A stretch of DNA of 64,000 bases from Lineus longissimus (Eukaryota; Nemertea; Pilidiophora; Heteronemertea; Lineidae), in the NCBI RefSeq assembly GCF_910592395.1, contig NC_088308.1, positions 10,309,001-10,373,000 on the forward strand, in the 5' to 3' direction. The position numbers and the translations under genes were made by a program. The notes under the pieces are model-generated. The model saw only the letters and a list, made by a program, of their open reading frames with translations, ran no database searches and had not been told where the DNA came from. Below are positions 58,814-64,000 of the stretch, piece by piece; within the stretch, counting starts at the first letter, position 1, and the number at the start of each line of letters is the position of its first letter.

Positions 58814-59388
58814 CCTGTTTTGAAATATTGACCTGGCTCAATAAGACCTCCAGCCGTGAATAGATTACTAATCTATCACAGGTACCAATTACACGTGTTG
58901 CTGTTTACACAGCTTCAAGTAAGCCACCAGAGCACGCTTACATCTGCTGAACTGAGGACCTTGTGTGATTCCTTGAGCAAAACCCTTCTTACCATATCAC
59001 AAAAGTAAGAATTATTCTCCAATCATTGTCCCTGACTTCTTGCCATTTCACAAGTGTAAGAATATCCCCTCGGATCACGGTCCCCACTACTGAAGCAAAT
59101 ACTTACCATTTCACATTACTTACCATTTCACAAGCGTAAGAATTACACTCCCCAATTGACCCCAAAGGGACCCCCGTACCAACCTCACCCCTTTCTATTA
59201 ACCCCTCTACAATAACTTGGATCGGTTACCATTGGATCAAAATCCGGTTCACTCCAGGAAGTCAATCCCTCATTACTTTCAAACACTGAGAATTCATATT
59301 CATCATTTAGCTTAAACTCACTAAGTAACTGTCCAAGTTTATTACGATTTATTTTAATGTTAAATTCATTCATCCTGTTTAGGAGCCC
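58814..59388. other. short repeats and an orphan open frame
   Basis: TTACCATTTCACAAG-TGTAAG blocks recur between about 58990 and 59140. On the minus strand 59185-59373 encodes about 62 residues (KINRNKLGQLLSEFKLNDEY...) that look coding-like in composition, but the frame runs straight into the foldback element at 59389. I cannot identify it. Confidence 0.4.
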
Positions 59389-59760
59389 AATGGATCCTAC
59401 TACGCCAAGACTCTTGTGAATTACTGTGTGACAAAATAATTGTCATTTCTATTGATTTATTGTTGAACAAGGGGTTAACAAAATATCATAGTGTTATACC
59501 CTAGTGAAAGGAAAAGTGGTACGATTAATCCAAGACTTTTTTAAAAAACGGCCTCAAAAACATTGTCTTTGGCCTTAATTTTACTAGAATACCAATGTGC
59601 AGGGTGTCGTAGTAGGGAAAAGTGGTATTTCAAGAAATGGTCTTTTTCCTAAAATTAAAATGATTTTTTGTTAAACCCTTGTTTAACAATAAATAAATAG
59701 AAATGACAATTATTTTGTCACACGGTAATTCACAAGAGTCTTGGCGTGGTAGGATCCATT
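59389..59760. mobile_element. 372-bp foldback element
   Basis: Inverted arms of about 97 bp start AATGGATCCTACTACGCC and contain GACTCTTGTGAATTAC and ACAAAATAATTGTCATTTCT. No clear target duplication. Confidence 0.88.
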
Positions 59761-60439
59761 TTCCTTTTACTCACATGGAAAGGGTCGATGCATGGAGAGC
59801 TAACTCGGGTCTCAAATCGGAGCAATCTTGACACTAGAGGCGCTGATTTCGTTCCTTACAACGTCTCTGGAACTAGTAAGTTGCCACCATCTTGAAAAAC
59901 AGTACCGCAGATGTAGATCAGGAAAGAATCTTTCTTATTGCTGTGAGGCTATCGCATCACCACAAAGCCCGCGAAAATGATTGCTGCCCTACGCTGCGTA
60001 TGTAGTTCTCAATACAATCAACTCAAAAATAATAGTAAGTGTCAAATTTAATTTATAAAGATGTTGTTTTAAAAAAAAAAAAAAATTTATGAGAGAAAGT
60101 GGCACTAATTCGGCCTGAATGAGATTTACAGTCTGAACTGGCGACACAGTTTATGACGTAGGATTGTCAAAACTCTGAATCTCAGGATGCTGACATCCAA
60201 GATGGCGGCAATTGATCAATTCCAGTGTCTGATTTTTTTTAATTTCGGCACTGGGGCGAGTTTGAAATCGGAGTTAACATCAGAAAAGCGCGATAATTCA
60301 GTCAGATTTTGAATTTATCCTTTTTTTGGTGCAATTTGTTGATGGAAACTACTTAGTGTGTGGAGTAGGAGGTGACTGGGCAGCCGACAGCTGGGCAATA
60401 TTGCCCTCAATAATGCCAATGGTCCTTTCATGATAATTA
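59761..60439. other. gene-free stretch
   Basis: An A-tract lies at about 60071. No gene recognised. Confidence 0.4.
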
Positions 60440-60690
60440 TGACAGGAGATGTCTCTATATATAGCGCTTTTCACTTTGTTATCTACTGTCTCCAAGTTCT
60501 TTACAATCACTATCTTTGTTACCCAGCCTATCCAGAAACCTTTCTGGAGAACAAAGGGAACGCCCAATCTTGCGCACGCAAGGACATTTCAGGCCAGTTG
60601 AGAGTTACAAGTCGCCCCGGCCGAGTATCTAACCCGGGACTTACCCGACGCAAGACCGACGTTTAACTGTTGTGCCACCGCGCTTCCTCT
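60440..60690 (-). mobile_element. tRNA-derived SINE
   Basis: On the minus strand the head has a perfect pol III A box TGGCACAACAG (60667-60677) and a near-consensus B box GTTAGATAC (60625-60633), 33 bases apart. The body continues to AAAAGCGCTATATATAG, typical of SINE bodies. Only one copy in the window. Confidence 0.75.
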
Positions 60691-61318
60691 CCAAATTTCT
60701 GTTTTGAAAACACTAAAAAGTGAGGAACTGTACACAAAGTCCCTGGATACGGGGTATCCAGAAACCCTGCTGCCGTAGACCGGCTGAGCTTGCAAAGAGA
60801 CTAATACTTCTGGTAGAAGAGGAAGCCGGAAGACAAGAGTATTAATTAGAATACATGTAGTTTATTCGCACTTACAATCACAATCAGTTTGTAATCCTTA
60901 ACGGCAGAGCCCGCTCAAAGTCCTAGTTCAGAGGTGGTTGGCAACAGAGAGGAAAGAGAGAGAGAGAGCTAACGTGCCCAGTGCTTAAATACCCAGACGC
61001 CAAGTCACGAGCTCAGAGTCCAGGATTACGGAAGACGAATACTGCTGTCGCCACAATCCCCCGACTTGGAACCGCGTGACTCGGACACCTGGACTCACTG
61101 CTTATAATGTGTAATAATATTAATCAAGGCTAAGAACAATGGCGAACAGCTTGATGAGGCACGTTCGGTATACTTCAAACGAGTTGAGTTAACCCTATGA
61201 ACACCGTGAAGCCTACCTTTTAAGGGCTTCACGGTACAGAACCACCAAATATGCTACAACGGTCTGACCAAACAAGATTACCAGGTGAAGAAACGTTTCC
61301 TTTTTTTTCAAAATAACA
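60691..61318. other. gene-free stretch
   Basis: A GA-rich simple repeat lies at about 60953-60969. No gene recognised. Confidence 0.4.
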
Positions 61319-61324
61319 TTTATT
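61319..61324 (-). terminator. polyadenylation signal AATAAA
   Basis: Canonical AATAAA on the minus strand about 105 bases after the stop codon at 61430, supporting this as the 3' end of the gene at 61430-63285. Confidence 0.55.
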
Positions 61325-61429
61325 TTCGAATTTGATTGATTCGTGTTGCAGTTTTATGGTCACGGCTACTAATTGCAACTACCACCGTCACTGTTACTTT
61401 TACTAATTATGTAAAACTTTCTCTTTGTG

Positions 61430-63285
61430 TTAGATGTGAACTTTCGCTTTCAGTGTATGACCTTTCCTGAATTTGTATTTCTTCGGCCAAAGTATCAGCC
61501 TTTTTTTTTCGTCGACGAAGCAGAAAAATGCAGCTTGGCCAACGACGGTGGAAATAAACCGAATTTTGGCTTTGATGGGAAATGCTAAAGCTGATGACTT
61601 GTCCCTGCACGAATCCGCTTGGAACATATACAACTTTTCAATTCTGTGTTTTTCGCCAGATTCTCGATAGCAATCGTCGCAAAACTGCGTAGCAACGCCG
61701 AAAATACTAGTTCCTAATATCCTGGCAAAACTAATTGTTCTTAATATATTCTCCTCAAGTTGAATCGTTCGCATCGTATTATACATGTATTTTCTTTCCG
61801 TTACGGTTATTTTGAAAGGTTTGACTGTGAACTCGAAAAGGTTTCCTTCAGAGTCAAACTGAGGATTACTAAACGAGACGGGAAATAACGATGATAACAG
61901 GACTGTTGTATACTTTGCTTCGCCGAAAGATTTTAAGAAATTAAGTTTCAGGGCCATACCAAGGTTTCTTATACTGAACAAGCTCAAATACGTGACAAGC
62001 GTCTCTAAACCAAGGAGATAGGTCAGTGCAAAGACGACTATATTGCTATTAACTGTAAACCGAAGATATCGAAATGTTGAATTACCGGGGCCACGACTAC
62101 TTCTGAAGTTGTTATACGGTAGCAACACTTTTTGGCGATGGCGTCCATCTAAACTAAATGCAAATGCTCGCAGGTCACTTTTCTGCCACCACAGTGCGCC
62201 ATCCTGGCAAATACCGATAACCCCGTCCTCATATTCACCAGCAATATCAACGAGATTATTTATGAAGAAATTATGCTTTAATGTATATGGCGATTTATCC
62301 TTTACTTGTGAAAATACATAAACATTGAAAGTTGACGTCACTAAGTGTCTGGTAGCAGCTACACCCACAAAGCACTTCAGCTTTAAGTGATAGTGCCACT
62401 CGGAATTCCAGACTGGAAATTGTCCTTTGATACTTGGACTGTAACTGTGCTGGTATTTCTGGAGTTACAAAGTACTGTAAATATATAGTTTGTTGTCCAT
62501 CTACAATAAATTAAGGGTTTAGGAAATGAATGATAAGCAATAATAACTGCACATTATCTAGCACGAGGTACCGAATTCTGAAAACAAGATATTTTAACCA
62601 AATGGCTATCGATCCTATTGACCGGGTGTTGCTTGGTTTTTGTCACAGAATATAATGCCTAAAATGGCTGGCTAGTTTTGTAGTGCTTGATAAGCTGATG
62701 GCGTCTTTATCCCATCCAAAACATCCGTGTACCCACTATCACGCCCTAGGATTTGATTTCGACAAATAGGAATACGTCTGAAAGGAGTGGGCGGCTTTTT
62801 ACTGTAGTATGATTGTTCTTCTTTTGGTTCACCAGTTCTGAACGTGTGTGCTGCTTTTCCAATTTTGTTTCATCTCTTTGACAGTAGAAAAACGCGTTAT
62901 TCGTTATTTTCATTGGGCACAAGTCCAGGCCCGAGTAAAATCATATGGCATTGTTGTTCTTTGGTTTCGAAAATGTAGTAGCCAAATTTGTAAATTTAGA
63001 TATCCTGAAACGAAAAAGCGGTATTACCTGTATCACCCAATACCGGTATTTTAAACCAGTTTTTCTCCGGCTACAATTCCATGTTACTTTGTTTGATGGG
63101 AAAACCCAGTGGCAGCCATGAAATATGATGGAGAATGCCTGGCACTCAAGAGCAATTGCGCATGTTAACCCGCACTGGAGGACAGAATCAGCCCGCTGGA
63201 TCCTGGATTTCGGTTCATTACCGTATCTGCTGTACGTCAGTACGAAAATTATTACTCGTACAAGCGCAGTTACACTGCCAACCAT
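61430..63285 (-). CDS. two-exon gene: putative secreted PAN/apple-like protein
   Basis: Exon 1 (63285-63088) starts at ATG in AAAATGG context. It encodes a hydrophobic signal-peptide-like start (MVGSVTALVRVIIFVLTYS) and a PAN/apple-like Cys pattern, QCGLTCAIALECQAFS...GCHW. Donor AAA|gtaaca is phase 0. Exon 2 (62458-61430) starts at acceptor TAACTCCAG, also phase 0, and encodes 342 residues to the stop. It is rich in beta-strand-like segments and ends with a basic tail. I do not recognise this second part; a beta-propeller-like fold is possible but speculative. A TATA box and AATAAA sit where expected. Predicted length is about 408 residues, secreted. The alternative is two unrelated open frames. 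Confidence 0.55.
62780..62925. repeat. dispersed repeat in the intron, copy of 51085-51240
   Basis: Same block order as the other copy (GGCGGCTTTTTACTGTAGTA to GTTATTCGTTATTTTCA). Confidence 0.85.
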
Positions 63286-63360
63286 TTTCTTTAATTGGTA
63301 AACTCGAAAGTAGAGGCGAAATTCTCGCAATATTTCTGTCTAAGATTGGTCATTTGACTT

Positions 63361-63368
63361 CTTATATA
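63361..63368 (-). promoter_or_regulatory. TATA box of the 61430-63285 gene
   Basis: TATATAAG on the minus strand, about 76 bases above the ATG at 63285. The start of transcription would be near 63335. Confidence 0.5.
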
Positions 63369-63489
63369 AACATATCGTGTGAAATCGAATATCACAAACT
63401 TTTTGGCAATAACCTAAAGAAGAATAATACCGCACCCAGGTGCGACTTCCGAATGAGTAGGACACATAGTAGTACATACATACATTCAT

Positions 63490-63513
63490 GAATGCCCCCC
63501 CCCCCCCCCCCCA
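63490..63513. repeat. poly-C tract
   Basis: A run of about 20 C with an A-rich continuation. Confidence 0.95.
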
Positions 63514-63794
63514 GAAGAAAAAAACAAAGATCAATTGGTCTTGAGACATTACCCGCACTGGCTGAAGTTCTAACACAAAAGCAATTGTGCCTAATCAGAG
63601 CGTCGCTGGCATTTGATTCTCCGAATTTCATGAACATTGTCTCAACGATATCCAGACTCGAATTTCCATTTGTTGTTATATCTTCCTAACGGAAAGGACA
63701 GAAACACTGTCTTCTCCGAGGTGGGCACCTCAACTTTGATTCTATGATTTTCGAGTGCCATTTTCAATTATTCAAACCATAAGATGTGCAGTAC

Positions 63795-63934
63795 TGGAAC
63801 CCAGAAGTATTAAGGTAGAAGGAAGGGATGGGCGTTGCTGGTTTCTGAGTGTGAGGGGGTATAATGGTGTCTGTTGACTCTGCCTTTAGAGAGACTAGAC
63901 ATGATGCCAGTCTCTCTTAAAGCACAGTCAATAG
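63795..63934. repeat. 26-bp-stem hairpin element, copy 2 (inverted)
   Basis: Stem 63871-63896 pairs with 63909-63934 around a 12-bp loop, with a few mismatches. The preceding 70 bp (CCCAGAAGTATTAAGGTAG...) are the reverse complement of 45847-45915. Confidence 0.88.
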
Positions 63935-64000
63935 ACATGTGGTTTCAGTATTAGGTCTTTCATTGTAGCAATGCGAAAATGTTAGTAATTTTGTTTAGGT

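Noticed and set aside
57729-58831. Several 119-138-codon open frames with repeated VKEDVEERGRKK-like units
   Set aside because: They lie in both arms and both strands of the foldback element and follow its subrepeats, not a gene.

Overview
The window is animal nuclear DNA, most probably from a marine invertebrate. It has spliced genes, a tRNA-derived SINE, Penelope-like and LINE reverse-transcriptase remains, an env-like relic, and dense families of small inverted-repeat elements. Terminal and tandem repeat styles (purine-rich GACGGACGG tails, GACCTTGACCTTTGACC runs) suggest a lophotrochozoan or an invertebrate deuterostome. The sequence alone does not fix the phylum, and I recognise no ortholog that would.

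Left part (1-20.5 kb): one very large minus-strand gene, reconstructed here from splice sites and matching exon phases. A 5' UTR exon (low end 20325) precedes a 3979-base coding exon (20231-16253). After an unresolved intron come an 8883-base exon (14194-5312) and three small 3' exons (4042-3973, 3332-3081, 2271-2084). The product would be about 4.4-4.5 thousand residues, low-complexity and nuclear-looking. It has a PxDLS-type CtBP-binding motif, an RVxF-like PP1 motif, sumoylation-like sites, internal repeats and a basic coiled-coil C-terminus. Its introns hold nested MITEs, and a decayed duplicate of its last exon lies just downstream.

Middle part (20.5-53 kb): no intact host gene is visible. 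It is a layered repeat landscape. It includes a ~300-bp dispersed repeat and ~155-bp tandem elements carrying clustered AGGTCA half-sites, TTAA-flanked MITEs, and a Harbinger-like MITE. Several inverted-repeat elements have readable target-site duplications (5, 3, 9, 6 and 6 bp), two of them with an empty-site paralog inside the window. There are also a frameshifted LINE at 46.75-48.5 kb, other LINE tails, and a Penelope-like 3' end at 51.9-53.0 kb.

Right part (54-64 kb): an isolated env-like (F-type glycoprotein) relic with an in-frame stop and no adjacent pol; a 1.07-kb foldback element with candidate 8-bp target duplications; a SINE; and a plausible two-exon minus-strand gene (61430-63285) for a secreted PAN/apple-like protein with TATA box, Kozak ATG and polyadenylation signal in the expected places.

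The two host genes show no functional link. The main story is one large regulatory protein gene set in, and partly invaded by, a very active small-transposon community.
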